The notes below the pieces were generated by a model that saw only the letters and a list, made by a program, of their open reading frames with translations, made no database searches and was not told the DNA's origin. A stretch of DNA of 41,457 nucleotides from an uncultured Erysipelotrichaceae bacterium (GTDB lineage: Bacteria > Bacillota_I > Bacilli_A > Erysipelotrichales > Erysipelotrichaceae). Positions 33,207 through 41,456 of this stretch are shown here, piece after piece. Positions within the stretch are counted from its first letter, which is position 1, and each line of letters opens with the position of its first letter. Where the stretch lies: contig CASFOT010000051.1 of the NCBI GenBank assembly GCA_949296305.1, positions 1-41,457 on the forward strand, in the 5' to 3' direction. Made by a program: the position numbers and the translations under genes.

Positions 33207-34565
33207 ATGCAAAAAATAGAATGGATCGTTTATACATGGAACCAATTGGTATGGGGAAAGTACACTGTATGTTTTCTCTTGTTCAGCGGTGTTTGGTTTT
33301 GGTTCAAAAATCGCAGTCTATTGATTTCTCATCCATTGTTGATCTTAAAAGGATCCTTGTATGCAATGAGCGGAGAAAAAGGAAGACAGACCAGAAAAGA
33401 TTTTTATACTGCATTGGCGGGAACGTTAGGGATCGGCAGCATTGTTGGAGTTGCTTCTGCCATTGTGCTTGGCGGTCCAGGCGCATTGATCTGGATGCTT
33501 GTCAGCGGCGGATTGGGCATGGCGCTGAAATATGCAGAAACATCGCTTGCATGTGCTTATCAAGTGCGATCAGGAAGTGGTTGGATCGGTGGCACCATGA
33601 TATTGTTAGGAAATGTGAGAAACCGAGTTTTTCTTTCTGTCTGTTTTTCTCTCTGTTGTCTGTTTGCGGCGTTTGGCGTGGGAGCAATGGCACCCAGTGC
33701 AGCCATCTGCACGAGCTTGCAATCACTGTTTCATTGTGAACGTTGGATCGGCGCAGCAGTCGTTGTCAGTGCTGTGCTTGTTGTTTTGGTTGGTAAGACA
33801 CACCGGCTTCAGCAGGTAAATGCAGGATTGTTGCCGTTGGTTTGTGCAGCTTATATCGGTTTATGCATATGGATCCTCGTTTTGTCCCGGCATCGCTTAG
33901 GTACGCTTCTTTTTGCTGCATGGAACGCTGCTTTCAGTTTGCAAGCTGCAGGTGGAGGCATCGGCGGGCATCTGCTATCCTCAGCTATGCGTTATGGATT
34001 GACCAGAGGTTTATTCTCGCATGAAGCAGGGATGGGCAGTGCACCGTTGGCATATGCTTCTCATCGTTGTGAAGAACCGGCCGAACAAGGCTTTCTGGGG
34101 ATGTTAGAAGTGTTTTTTGATAGTTTTGGCATTACATTGTTAAGCGGGCTGGTATTTTTGTGCGCATGGGAGAAGATTCCGGTTCAAACGGTGGATGGGA
34201 CTTTGCTGATGTCTTCTGTTTTCACACTGTATTTTGGCTCTGTTGGAGGCTGCCTGTTTTCCATCATGATGATCTTATTTGCTTTTCCCACGATTTTAGG
34301 ATGGTATTATTATGCGGATCAATGTCTTACTTATCTGTTTAGGGGCAGTCTTCCTAAAATTGTATATCTTTTTTTCTTTTTGGGCAGTTTAGCTGGTGGA
34401 GGAATCTTTCATGTTTCATTGGTCTGGGCTTTCAGTGATCTGTTCAATGGATGCATGCTGATCATCAACTTATTTACATTATGGTCCTTTCAGAAAGAGA
34501 GCATATGGATAGGAAAAGATTATCTGGATCGTCATGATCTGAATAAGTGCTCAGCAAAGGGATGA
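33207..34565 (+). CDS. AGCS-family sodium:alanine/glycine symporter
   Basis: The 452 residues form about eleven membrane helices. Family marks include ALAGTLGIGSIVGVASAIVLGGPGALIWM, LKYAETSLA and GLFSHEAGMGSAPLAYA. It takes up a small neutral amino acid with Na+, which fits the Na+ economy suggested by hppA. The start at 33207 has AGGTGA 6 nt upstream; a longer frame from 33129 lies in the preceding terminator. The N-terminal helix sits after an IVYTWNQLVWGKYT segment typical of the family. Confidence 0.9.
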   Translation: MQKIEWIVYTWNQLVWGKYTVCFLLFSGVWFWFKNRSLLISHPLLILKGSLYAMSGEKGRQTRKDFYTALAGTLGIGSIVGVASAIVLGGPGALIWMLVSGGLGMALKYAETSLACAYQVRSGSGWIGGTMILLGNVRNRVFLSVCFSLCCLFAAFGVGAMAPSAAICTSLQSLFHCERWIGAAVVVSAVLVVLVGKTHRLQQVNAGLLPLVCAAYIGLCIWILVLSRHRLGTLLFAAWNAAFSLQAAGGGIGGHLLSSAMRYGLTRGLFSHEAGMGSAPLAYASHRCEEPAEQGFLGMLEVFFDSFGITLLSGLVFLCAWEKIPVQTVDGTLLMSSVFTLYFGSVGGCLFSIMMILFAFPTILGWYYYADQCLTYLFRGSLPKIVYLFFFLGSLAGGGIFHVSLVWAFSDLFNGCMLIINLFTLWSFQKESIWIGKDYLDRHDLNKCSAKG

Positions 34566-34628
34566 ATGCCTTTTACAGCAGACAGCTCATGCATAACATA
34601 CATTGAGAATAGATAGAGGAGGGAAAGA

Positions 34629-35558
34629 ATGGCTTTATTGAATGGAATCGATATCTCCAGTTATCAAAGCGGTATTGAGATCGATAAAATCAAAGCAGAT
34701 TTTGTGATCGTCAAAGCAAGTGAAGGACTGAATTATGAAGATCCCAATTTCCGGCAGTTTGCAAGAGATACGCTGCGGGCAAAAAGAAAATTAGGCATAT
34801 ATCATTTTGCAAGACCTGGAAAAGAAAATACGGCAGAAAAGGAGGCAGCATGGTTTCTTGAATTGTTTCGTCCCTATATGGGCAAAGCAGTTCCAGTGCT
34901 GGATTGGGAAGCAGAAGAAATCAGCAATGTGTCCTGGGCGAAAAAATGGCTAGATAAAGTTTATGAAGACAGCGGCGTGCGCCCATGGATCTACATGAGC
35001 GAATCAGTCGCTAATGCGTATGATTGGAGCCAAGTGGCAAAGGAATACCCTTTGTGGATGGCGTTGTATCATACGAATGCGCCTATGTATAATTATGATA
35101 TGCGCGATGCAGGAACACTGGTGCAAGTGAAACATTGGAAGCGGATCGTTTGCTGGCAATGGACAAGCCATGGACGTTTAAGCGGCTGGAACAAAGATCT
35201 GGATCTTGATCGTTTTTACGGAGATGGTTCTTTATGGGAATCGTATGAAAGAAGTGAACAAACGTCATCGAAAAAAAGCAATGAGGTAATTGCAGATGAG
35301 GTGATCGAAGGAAAATGGGGATCAGGAAAGGAACGAGAACAGCGTTTAGAAGCGGCTGGTTACGATTATTCTGCCATACAAAGACTGGTTGATGAAAAGC
35401 TAGAGGAACAATCGAAATATATTTACATTGTGCAACAAGGAGATACCTTAACTTCGATTGCAAAACGTTATGGAACCAGTGTAGCAGCGCTGATCAAATT
35501 AAATCAAATAGCAGATCCTGATCTTTTGCATGTCCATGAACGGCTGCGAGTACGTTAA
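34629..35558 (+). CDS. GH25 lysozyme with CW_7 and LysM domains, no signal peptide
   Basis: In this 309-residue protein, residues 1-about 205 are a GH25 muramidase with GIDISSYQ (Asp8) and the catalytic pair VLDWEAE (Asp92, Glu94), ending in WQWTSHGR and DLDLDRFYG. Residues about 217-258 are a CW_7/Cpl-7-type wall-binding repeat (EVIEGKWGSGKEREQRLEAAGYDYSAIQRLV). Residues about 263-309 are a LysM domain. There is no signal peptide or anchor, which is the architecture of a phage endolysin. No holin, portal or other phage gene is nearby, so it may be a domesticated endolysin or be exported another way. Confidence 0.93.
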   Translation: MALLNGIDISSYQSGIEIDKIKADFVIVKASEGLNYEDPNFRQFARDTLRAKRKLGIYHFARPGKENTAEKEAAWFLELFRPYMGKAVPVLDWEAEEISNVSWAKKWLDKVYEDSGVRPWIYMSESVANAYDWSQVAKEYPLWMALYHTNAPMYNYDMRDAGTLVQVKHWKRIVCWQWTSHGRLSGWNKDLDLDRFYGDGSLWESYERSEQTSSKKSNEVIADEVIEGKWGSGKEREQRLEAAGYDYSAIQRLVDEKLEEQSKYIYIVQQGDTLTSIAKRYGTSVAALIKLNQIADPDLLHVHERLRVR

Positions 35559-35581
35559 GAAGAGGGCGGCCTCTTCTTTTT
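35557..35581 (+). terminator. Terminator after the lysozyme gene
   Basis: A 9-bp stem AAGAAGAGG/CCTCTTCTT with loop GCGG, then T tract; it begins in the stop codon. Confidence 0.9.
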
Positions 35582-35673
35582 GTTTGCAGACAGATCCTAT
35601 TTTTGGTCAGATGCTGGAACAAGATAGCGGATTATGATACTATCTAATTAAGAGAATGGAGGGAGGCTGGGCT

Positions 35674-36837
35674 ATGAAGATTCTCGTAGCTTGTGACTCT
35701 TATAAAGGATGTATGACATCTAGAGAGGTGTCGGAGCATATCAAACAGGCAATTTTGCGTGTCGATTCTTCTATTGAAGTGTGTACGTATGCCATGGCAG
35801 ATGGCGGTGAAGGGACTTCTGCCGCATTTTGTGATGCATGTCAAGGAGAGATGGTCGAATGTGAGACGACAGATGCTTATGGCAGGCACATGCGTGCTTG
35901 TTATGCATTGATCGAAGGAGGCAACACAGCAGTCGTTGAGGCTGCAGCCTGCATCGGTTTGACCATGGTGCCAAGGGAAAAAAGAAATCCGATGGCTGCC
36001 AGCAGCTATGGGGTAGGCACGATGTTGCTGGATGCGAAAGAACGTGGTTGTCAACGGATCATCGTTGGTTTGGGCGGAAGTTCTACCAATGACGGCGGAA
36101 TGGGGCTGCTGCAAAGCTTAGGGGTTCGTTTTTATGATGCTTCCCATAAATATCTGTCACCTCAAGCAATGAACTTAGAAAAGATCCGCTACATTGATTT
36201 TAATCGTTTGACTTCATTTGACGGCATAGAACTGATCGTCGCTTGTGACGTAAAAAATCACTTATTAGGACCGCAGGGGGCTACTTTTACGTTCGGCCGG
36301 CAAAAAGGCCTTTATCCAAACCAATTAGAGCGGATCGATCGAGCGATGAGCAATTATCGGGATCAGATCAAACGCTATCGAAAGATCGATCTTGATGATT
36401 TTGAAGGCGGAGGTGCTGCCGGCGGGATCGGTGCAGTATTGATCGGGCTTCTGCATGCCAAAATGGTTCCAGGCATCGAACTTTTATTATCGTATAGTTC
36501 TTTGAGAGAAGAAGCACAACATTGTGATCTGCTCATAACGGGAGAAGGCCAAAGCGATGCGCAGACGATGTATGGCAAGGTTCCAGCAGGCATTGCAGCA
36601 ATCGCAAAGCAGGCAGATAAACCGATCGTTTGCATCAGCGGTGCTTTGGGGCTGGGTTATGAACAGCTGTACGATCTGGGGTTCATCGGTATCTTCAGCA
36701 TTGCTGATCGGGCGATGAGTTTTTCACAAGCACTGGAATCCGCACCTCAAAAATTAGAATCCGCAGCCTATTCGATCATTCGCATGTTTCATTTTTTATC
36801 GCAAGAAGAAAAAAGGAAGCATTCTATTTTACTTTGA
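35674..36837 (+). CDS. Glycerate kinase (GarK/GlxK family)
   Basis: The 387 residues are typical of PF02595: VACDSYKGCMTS (6-17), MADGGEGTSA, GLGGSSTNDGGMG, GGGAAGGIGAVLIGLL and ITGEGQSDAQTMYGKVP. It phosphorylates D-glycerate to 2-phosphoglycerate. The start at 35674 has GGAGGGAGG upstream. It ends just ahead of the 94-aa gene, whose promoter lies over its last codons. No glyoxylate or tartronate genes are nearby. Confidence 0.95.
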   Translation: MKILVACDSYKGCMTSREVSEHIKQAILRVDSSIEVCTYAMADGGEGTSAAFCDACQGEMVECETTDAYGRHMRACYALIEGGNTAVVEAAACIGLTMVPREKRNPMAASSYGVGTMLLDAKERGCQRIIVGLGGSSTNDGGMGLLQSLGVRFYDASHKYLSPQAMNLEKIRYIDFNRLTSFDGIELIVACDVKNHLLGPQGATFTFGRQKGLYPNQLERIDRAMSNYRDQIKRYRKIDLDDFEGGGAAGGIGAVLIGLLHAKMVPGIELLLSYSSLREEAQHCDLLITGEGQSDAQTMYGKVPAGIAAIAKQADKPIVCISGALGLGYEQLYDLGFIGIFSIADRAMSFSQALESAPQKLESAAYSIIRMFHFLSQEEKRKHSILL

Positions 36838-36856
36838 GAATAGAGAGGACTATAAT
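36828..36856 (+). promoter_or_regulatory. Promoter of the 94-aa gene
   Basis: TTTACT (36828-36833), 17-bp spacer, TATAAT (36851-36856). It overlaps the end of the glycerate kinase gene. Confidence 0.7.
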
Positions 36857-36884
36857 AAGAGAAAAGAGACAGGAGGTAAGATGT

Positions 36885-37169
36885 ATGGCTTATGAAGTGA
36901 CGGTAGATGGTATTCAAATTTTATCCAATGAAGAGTTAAGCGAAAAGGAATGCCGCGCTTATATTCAATACATTCAGTCGAAGAATCATAATCGCAGCAT
37001 AGAACGTATCAATCTTGATTTTGAAGGCGATGACGTGAATCTGGGTTATTACTTAGAGCCGCAAGGATTTGAAAAAATTCGTCGAATTACCGGATATTTG
37101 GTTGGAACGGTCGATCGTTTTAATGACGCAAAACGCGCGGAAGAGCGTGATCGAGTAAAGCATATGTAA
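36885..37169 (+). CDS. Small NrdD-C-terminus-like protein with glycyl-radical-type motif (94 aa)
   Basis: The C-terminal third reads IRRITGYLVGTVDRFNDAK then RAEERDRVKHM. This resembles the end of anaerobic ribonucleotide reductase NrdD, whose glycyl radical lies in an R-[IV]-x-GYL motif followed by an N-x-x-K-x-x-E stretch; Gly70 would be that position. The first 60 residues (MAYEVTVDGIQILSNEELSEKEC...) are not NrdD-like, and the NrdD zinc-finger cysteines are absent. Small proteins of this kind are often named for NrdD by homology; real function unknown. AGGAGG lies 8 nt before the ATG. Monocistronic, with own promoter and terminator. No nrdD/nrdG here. Confidence 0.75.
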   Translation: MAYEVTVDGIQILSNEELSEKECRAYIQYIQSKNHNRSIERINLDFEGDDVNLGYYLEPQGFEKIRRITGYLVGTVDRFNDAKRAEERDRVKHM

Positions 37170-37195
37170 AAAAAACCGCTGTTGCGGTTTTTTTT
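37168..37195 (+). terminator. Terminator after the 94-aa gene
   Basis: Stem AAAAACCGC/GCGGTTTTT with loop TGTT, in A and T runs; it could act in both directions. Confidence 0.9.
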
Positions 37196-37267
37196 ATATG
37201 AAAAATGTAATCGAGTTTACATGAATGAACGATAATGAAATGAAAAATGAAAATTTTTTGAAAATGA

Positions 37268-37296
37268 TTGCTAAATAGTTTCATAGTCGATATAAT
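37268..37296 (+). promoter_or_regulatory. Promoter of the hydroxy-acid oxidase operon
   Basis: TTGCTA (37268-37273), 17-bp spacer, TATAAT (37291-37296), leaving a leader of about 37 nt. Confidence 0.7.
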
Positions 37297-37339
37297 AAAG
37301 GAGTACCTAGTAAGAAATAGTTAGGAAGTAGGGTTGTAA

Positions 37340-38362
37340 ATGAAATCATGGGATGAAATCTATGCTTCTGCCCGTCAGAAGTGTACGGTTTGCCGCTGTT
37401 GTCCATCTTGCAATGGCCTTGCATGTCGCGGCGAGACACCTGGCCCAGGTGGGAAAGGCAGTGGTTCTGCTTTCGTACGTAATATAGAAATGCTGAATAA
37501 GATTACGATCGTCATGGATACGATTACGGGCAATGAAGAGGTAAGCACTGCTTCCGATTTTTTTGGTCTTCCGGTGTCTTTGCCTGTTTATGCAGCACCG
37601 ATCAGCGGTATTACGCAAAATTATGGTGCGCAAATGAGCGATCGTGATTATACAGAAGCGGTCGTTGCAGGAAGCATCGAGGCCGGAACATTTGCTTTCA
37701 CTGGTGATGGAAAGTTTGATGCAATGTTCAAAGAACCTTGTGAAATCGTGAAAGCACATGATGGGAAAGGCATTCCGACAATCAAACCTTGGGCACAAGG
37801 TCATATGGATTGGCGTATTGCGTTAGCAAATGAATGCGGATGTCCTGCAATCGCATCAGACATTGATGCCAGCGGTCTTAGCAATCTGAGAAATAGCGAT
37901 GTACCTGTCGGCTTTAAAACGATCGAAGATCTTCAAGCCATCACCGCACAGACAAAGGTTCCGTTTATCCTGAAAGGGATCATGAGCGTGAAAGGTGCGA
38001 AAAAAGCACTAGAAGCAGGTGCTCAAGGAATCATTGTATCCAATCATGGTGGACGAGTGTTAGACGGGGCACAAGCGGGTATTGAGGTGTTGGAAGATAT
38101 CGTTGCAGCTGTTGACGGAAAGATGAAAGTGTTCGTTGACGGTGGATTCAGAAGCGGAAATGATGTATTTAAAGCATTAGCGCTTGGTGCAGATGGTGTG
38201 CTGATCGGCCGTCCGATCTCTCATGCAGCAATTGGCGGCGGAACGCAGGGCGTTGTTACGTATTTGCAGAAGATTCAGCTGGAATTGAAAGAAGCAATGG
38301 CGCTTGCCGGCTGTAAACGAATGGAAGATATCGCAAGAGACATGGTAGTCTGCGACTTTTAG
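37340..38362 (+). CDS. FMN-dependent alpha-hydroxy-acid oxidising protein with Cys-rich N-terminus
   Basis: This 340-residue TIM barrel has the hydroxy-acid oxidase marks LKGIMS (Lys212), VSNHGGRVLDGA (catalytic His236) and the FMN phosphate loop VDGGFRSGNDVFKALALGADGVLIGRP. Residues 15-29 hold six cysteines (CTVCRCCPSCNGLAC) followed by a Gly-rich GETPGPGGKGSGSAF, not present in lactate or glycolate oxidases. They could bind an iron-sulfur cluster or zinc, allowing electron exit other than to oxygen in an anaerobe (inference). The ribosome site is weak. The pyrophosphatase-like gene follows by 10 nt. Confidence 0.9.
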   Translation: MKSWDEIYASARQKCTVCRCCPSCNGLACRGETPGPGGKGSGSAFVRNIEMLNKITIVMDTITGNEEVSTASDFFGLPVSLPVYAAPISGITQNYGAQMSDRDYTEAVVAGSIEAGTFAFTGDGKFDAMFKEPCEIVKAHDGKGIPTIKPWAQGHMDWRIALANECGCPAIASDIDASGLSNLRNSDVPVGFKTIEDLQAITAQTKVPFILKGIMSVKGAKKALEAGAQGIIVSNHGGRVLDGAQAGIEVLEDIVAAVDGKMKVFVDGGFRSGNDVFKALALGADGVLIGRPISHAAIGGGTQGVVTYLQKIQLELKEAMALAGCKRMEDIARDMVVCDF

Positions 38363-38372
38363 GAGGAATATA

Positions 38373-38762
38373 ATGAATACTTTAGAAAATAATGCGTTTT
38401 TTTGGCAGAAATTAGATACGTTGTACTTATCATCTAAATTGGTCGTTGATCGTCCAAAGGGAACTTGCCACTATAAGTACAGCAATCTGATTTATCCTGT
38501 TGATTATGGTTATTTGAATGATACTACCGGATCAGATCAAGCACCGATCGATGTATTCCGTGGTTCTGTAAAATCAAATTTGATTCAAGCGGTCGTTGTC
38601 AGTGCGGATATCTTAAAAAAAGATTGTGAAGTCAAACTGCTTGTCGGCTGCAACAGCGAAGAAGAACGAAAGATCTTAGAGTTTTTGAATCAGACCGAAT
38701 TTCAGAAAGCGATCCTGGTACGACGCGGAAAAGAAGTACCTGATTGGGCCGTAAATGATTAG
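38373..38762 (+). CDS. Reduced soluble inorganic pyrophosphatase-like protein (129 aa)
   Basis: Residues 24-64 follow family I pyrophosphatases (VVDRPKGTCHYKY, YPVDYGYLNDTTGSD...PIDVFRG). In the DxDPxD metal site the middle Asp is Ala57, leaving Asp55 and Asp60. The downstream metal-binding aspartate block is missing, and the protein is about 45 residues shorter than usual. It probably does not hydrolyse pyrophosphate in the normal way. AGGAGG lies 6 nt before the ATG. Co-transcribed with the Cys-rich oxidase, so a role tied to that enzyme is possible. Confidence 0.8.
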   Translation: MNTLENNAFFWQKLDTLYLSSKLVVDRPKGTCHYKYSNLIYPVDYGYLNDTTGSDQAPIDVFRGSVKSNLIQAVVVSADILKKDCEVKLLVGCNSEEERKILEFLNQTEFQKAILVRRGKEVPDWAVND

Positions 38763-38787
38763 ACGCAGATCAATGCGTCTTTTTTTA
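38761..38787 (+). terminator. Terminator after the pyrophosphatase-like gene
   Basis: Stem AGACGC/GCGTCT with an 8-nt loop and seven T; it begins in the stop codon. Confidence 0.9.
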
Positions 38788-38820
38788 TGTTGGAACATAT
38801 ACTGAATCAGAGGTGAGCAC

Positions 38821-39255
38821 ATGCGTAAATGGGTGGTCTTGTTGTGTTTATTGTTTTTATGTGGCTGCGGAAAAGGATCGATGACGCATGACAATTTAGA
38901 TATGGAACAAGCTTTGATCGATATGGCTGTGGAGATGCGTGAAAAAGGAATCGGATCGATAATGGATGAACAAAACCAAGGGACAGAAAAAATCAAACAA
39001 AATTTTGAGTTGTCACTAACAGAAGAAGATTATGCGTATTTGTGCAGCATTCGGCAAGATGTATGGCAAGAAGCGGTAATTTTTCACTGTAATGATGAAA
39101 ACTGGAGTATAATAAAAGAGAGTGCGCAGCTTCGGATGCAAGCAGCATTGCAGCAAGGAATTCCGGCTTCACTTGGAACTTGCGGCGATTACCTGTATCT
39201 TTTGATCGGCAATCAAGCACAATGGATGCGTACGTATATGGAAGGATTGTCATAA
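38821..39255 (+). CDS. Small lipoprotein, DUF4358-like
   Basis: In this 144-residue protein a short signal (RKWVVLLCLLFLCGC) with lipobox Cys16 is followed by MEQALIDMAVEM and a domain with AYLCSIRQDVWQEAVIFHCND and a final GDYLYLLIGNQAQWM. That pattern is like DUF4358 lipoproteins of Firmicutes. AGAGGTGAG precedes the ATG. Its stop overlaps the next start by 1 nt (TAATG), so the lipoprotein and the YihY-like membrane protein are coupled. Function unknown. Confidence 0.75.
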   Translation: MRKWVVLLCLLFLCGCGKGSMTHDNLDMEQALIDMAVEMREKGIGSIMDEQNQGTEKIKQNFELSLTEEDYAYLCSIRQDVWQEAVIFHCNDENWSIIKESAQLRMQAALQQGIPASLGTCGDYLYLLIGNQAQWMRTYMEGLS

Positions 39256-40076
39256 TGGAATTCATCAAGAAAGTCTATCTGCTGTTTGATTCGTTTCAAG
39301 GGCGCTTGTTTCGCTATGCGCTTTCTTTCAGCTTGCTCTTGGCTATTGCTCCGATCTTGATCGCGGTCATCTTGGTATTCAAGTATGTGATCGTCATCAA
39401 TGAAGGCGTATATCAAGTGTTCGTGCAGGTGCTCATTCAATATTTGCCTAGTGATATCATTCTCCCTTTTGTTGATTGGTTTGCCGGAGAAGGAGAACCG
39501 ATTGGCTTTGTCGCGACCATTTCTACTTTGATCCTCTCTTTCTATCTTGCCAGCAGGAGCATCTATTCATTTTTAATGATCTCTGCACAAGTAGAAAAAG
39601 TAAAGCTAAATTCGATCTATGTCCGAATCCGTGCCATCATTTTAACGGTTTATTTTGCGCTGTATCTGGGTGTTGCTTATTTCTTTTTGATGTTGTTGCC
39701 GCAGTTTTGGCTGATCGTTGCTACGATACTGGCAATTATCTTATTTATGTGCATGTTTCATGCATTGTCTTATTATCAGCGGCCTTTGTTGTTTGGTTTG
39801 GCAGGTTCTTTGTTCAGTGTCAGTGCATTTGTATTGCTGGGAATGCTGTTGACAAAAATTTTAGAGACTTTTACGTCCTATCCGACCGTTTATGGACCAT
39901 TGGCATCCTTTATGACTTTATTGTTGTCAATCTACATAATTGCCTGTATTATATATCTTGGTTTTTGTATCAATACGGTAATCGAAAATACGGAAAATGT
40001 ACAAGGATGTACACCAAAATATGGCCGTATTCGCCGATATATAAGAAAAGTACGTGCAGAGAGGAAAAGAGATTAG
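39255..40076 (+). CDS. YihY/UPF0761-family membrane protein
   Basis: This 273-residue protein has about six helices, with LFRYALSFSLLLAIAPILIAV at the start, SLYLASRS-like central segments and a basic C-terminal tail (YGRIRRYIRKVRAERKRD). The arrangement is that of YihY/BrkB proteins, whose function is unsettled. Start overlaps the lipoprotein stop by 1 nt; it ends 1 nt before rlmD, forming a three-gene run. Confidence 0.85.
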   Translation: MEFIKKVYLLFDSFQGRLFRYALSFSLLLAIAPILIAVILVFKYVIVINEGVYQVFVQVLIQYLPSDIILPFVDWFAGEGEPIGFVATISTLILSFYLASRSIYSFLMISAQVEKVKLNSIYVRIRAIILTVYFALYLGVAYFFLMLLPQFWLIVATILAIILFMCMFHALSYYQRPLLFGLAGSLFSVSAFVLLGMLLTKILETFTSYPTVYGPLASFMTLLLSIYIIACIIYLGFCINTVIENTENVQGCTPKYGRIRRYIRKVRAERKRD

Positions 40077-40077
40077 T

Positions 40078-41388
40078 ATGAAAGTAACCATCAAAAAAAT
40101 GGGTATCAACGGGGAAGGGATCGGCTACTTAGATCGCTTGCCGGTATTCGTGCCTGGAGCGCTTTGCAATGAAGAAGTAGAAATAACACTGACTGAAAAG
40201 AACGGACGTTATGCCAAAGGGAAAATTACGCGAATATGTAAAAAAAGCGATAAAAGGGTACGTCCGATTTGTGGGATCCAGCGTCGTTGTGGCGCTTGTC
40301 CATATATGATCTGTGACTATGAGGAACAGCTTCGTTTCAAAAAAGATGATCTGCGTCAATCATTGATCAAATATGCGCATATTGATCCCCGCCTGATTGA
40401 AAAAATCCGTCCTTCGAACAAGACATTGTTTTATCGCAATCAATGCAAACTTCCTTGTGGCATGGATGATGGAGAACTTGTCAATGGCATGTATTCGCCA
40501 AATTCGAATATCTTTGTGCCGATGGATACGTGCTACGTACATGAGAAAGAACTGGAGATCATGCGCAAACGGATCTTGAAAGTGTTGAACCGTTATCATG
40601 TGCGGCCATATGACTGGCACCAAAAACGGGGATTGCGTTATTTGATCTTGCGGGGCTTTGAAGGTAAGTTTCAGTGTACGCTAGTAAGCGGAGAAGAGAA
40701 ATTTGATCCGCAGATGATCGAAGATCTGATGGCTTTGGAAGGGATGCATTCTTTATGGCAAAGTTATCAAACACAGAAAAAGGCAGTAGAACTGTTTGGA
40801 CCGAAAATGATCTTATTAGGAGGGGAGCGTTACATCTACGTAACATTAGATGGTGTGCGCTTACCTGTTTCACCACGCAGCTTCTTTCAGCTTAATACCC
40901 AGCAGGCAAAAAATATGTATGCATGCATTGCGGAAATGGTAGGCAGGCAAAATGAACGCATCGTGGAAGCATACAGCGGTATAGGCGGTATTTCGATGAC
41001 GTTAAAAGATGATGCCAAAGAGATCATCGGCATTGAAATCGTTAAAGATGCTGTGATCAATGCCAGACAGAGCGCAAGAGAAAATCATATCACAAATGTA
41101 GAGTTTGTATGTGCAGATGCAGCGGATAAATTACTATATCTTTCAAAAAACAGTTCGATCGATGTGCTGGTGGTAGATCCGCCTCGTACAGGTCTGGATG
41201 AAGCGATGTTAGCTGTTATTTTGCGAAGCAAGATCAAAAAGATCATTTATGTTTCTTGTAATCCGTCTACTTTAGCAAAAAATTTAGCAATCTTGAGTGA
41301 TCGCTATGAGGTAGAGCGCATCGTTCCATTTGATATGTTCCCGAATACTGCAAAAGTAGAGACGATCGTATCGTTGAAACGCCGATGA
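40078..41388 (+). CDS. rlmD: 23S rRNA (uracil-C5)-methyltransferase, RlmD/RlmCD type
   Basis: In this 436-residue protein, residues 1-about 55 are a TRAM domain (MKVTIKKMGINGEGIGYL). A cysteine cluster CGIQRRCGACPYMIC (Cys near 66, 72, 75 and 81) is the expected 4Fe-4S site. The SAM-binding region is VEAYSGIGGISMTL, then DPPRTGLDEAML, and the catalytic Cys is in YVSCNPSTLAKNL. It makes m5U in 23S rRNA. GAGG stands before the ATG at longer than usual distance. In Gram-positives one RlmCD enzyme may modify two positions; which applies here is not visible. Confidence 0.93.
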   Translation: MKVTIKKMGINGEGIGYLDRLPVFVPGALCNEEVEITLTEKNGRYAKGKITRICKKSDKRVRPICGIQRRCGACPYMICDYEEQLRFKKDDLRQSLIKYAHIDPRLIEKIRPSNKTLFYRNQCKLPCGMDDGELVNGMYSPNSNIFVPMDTCYVHEKELEIMRKRILKVLNRYHVRPYDWHQKRGLRYLILRGFEGKFQCTLVSGEEKFDPQMIEDLMALEGMHSLWQSYQTQKKAVELFGPKMILLGGERYIYVTLDGVRLPVSPRSFFQLNTQQAKNMYACIAEMVGRQNERIVEAYSGIGGISMTLKDDAKEIIGIEIVKDAVINARQSARENHITNVEFVCADAADKLLYLSKNSSIDVLVVDPPRTGLDEAMLAVILRSKIKKIIYVSCNPSTLAKNLAILSDRYEVERIVPFDMFPNTAKVETIVSLKRR

Positions 41389-41427
41389 AATAGGACAGAG
41401 GATAATGATGGAAGGCGTTCACCTTTC

Positions 41428-41456
41428 TTGAAAATTTTGGGAATTATAATTATAAT
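41428..41456 (+). promoter_or_regulatory. Promoter at right edge for a gene outside the window
   Basis: TTGAAA (41428-41433), 17-bp spacer, TATAAT (41451-41456). The gene it serves lies beyond the window. Confidence 0.7.

Noticed and set aside
34629-35558. Prophage
   Set aside because: Only the lysin has a phage look; no integrase, structural, holin or att-like repeats are seen.
39476-40081. 201-codon frame overlapping the YihY-like gene
   Set aside because: Cys/Phe-rich reading of an alternative frame across the membrane-protein gene, without start signal.
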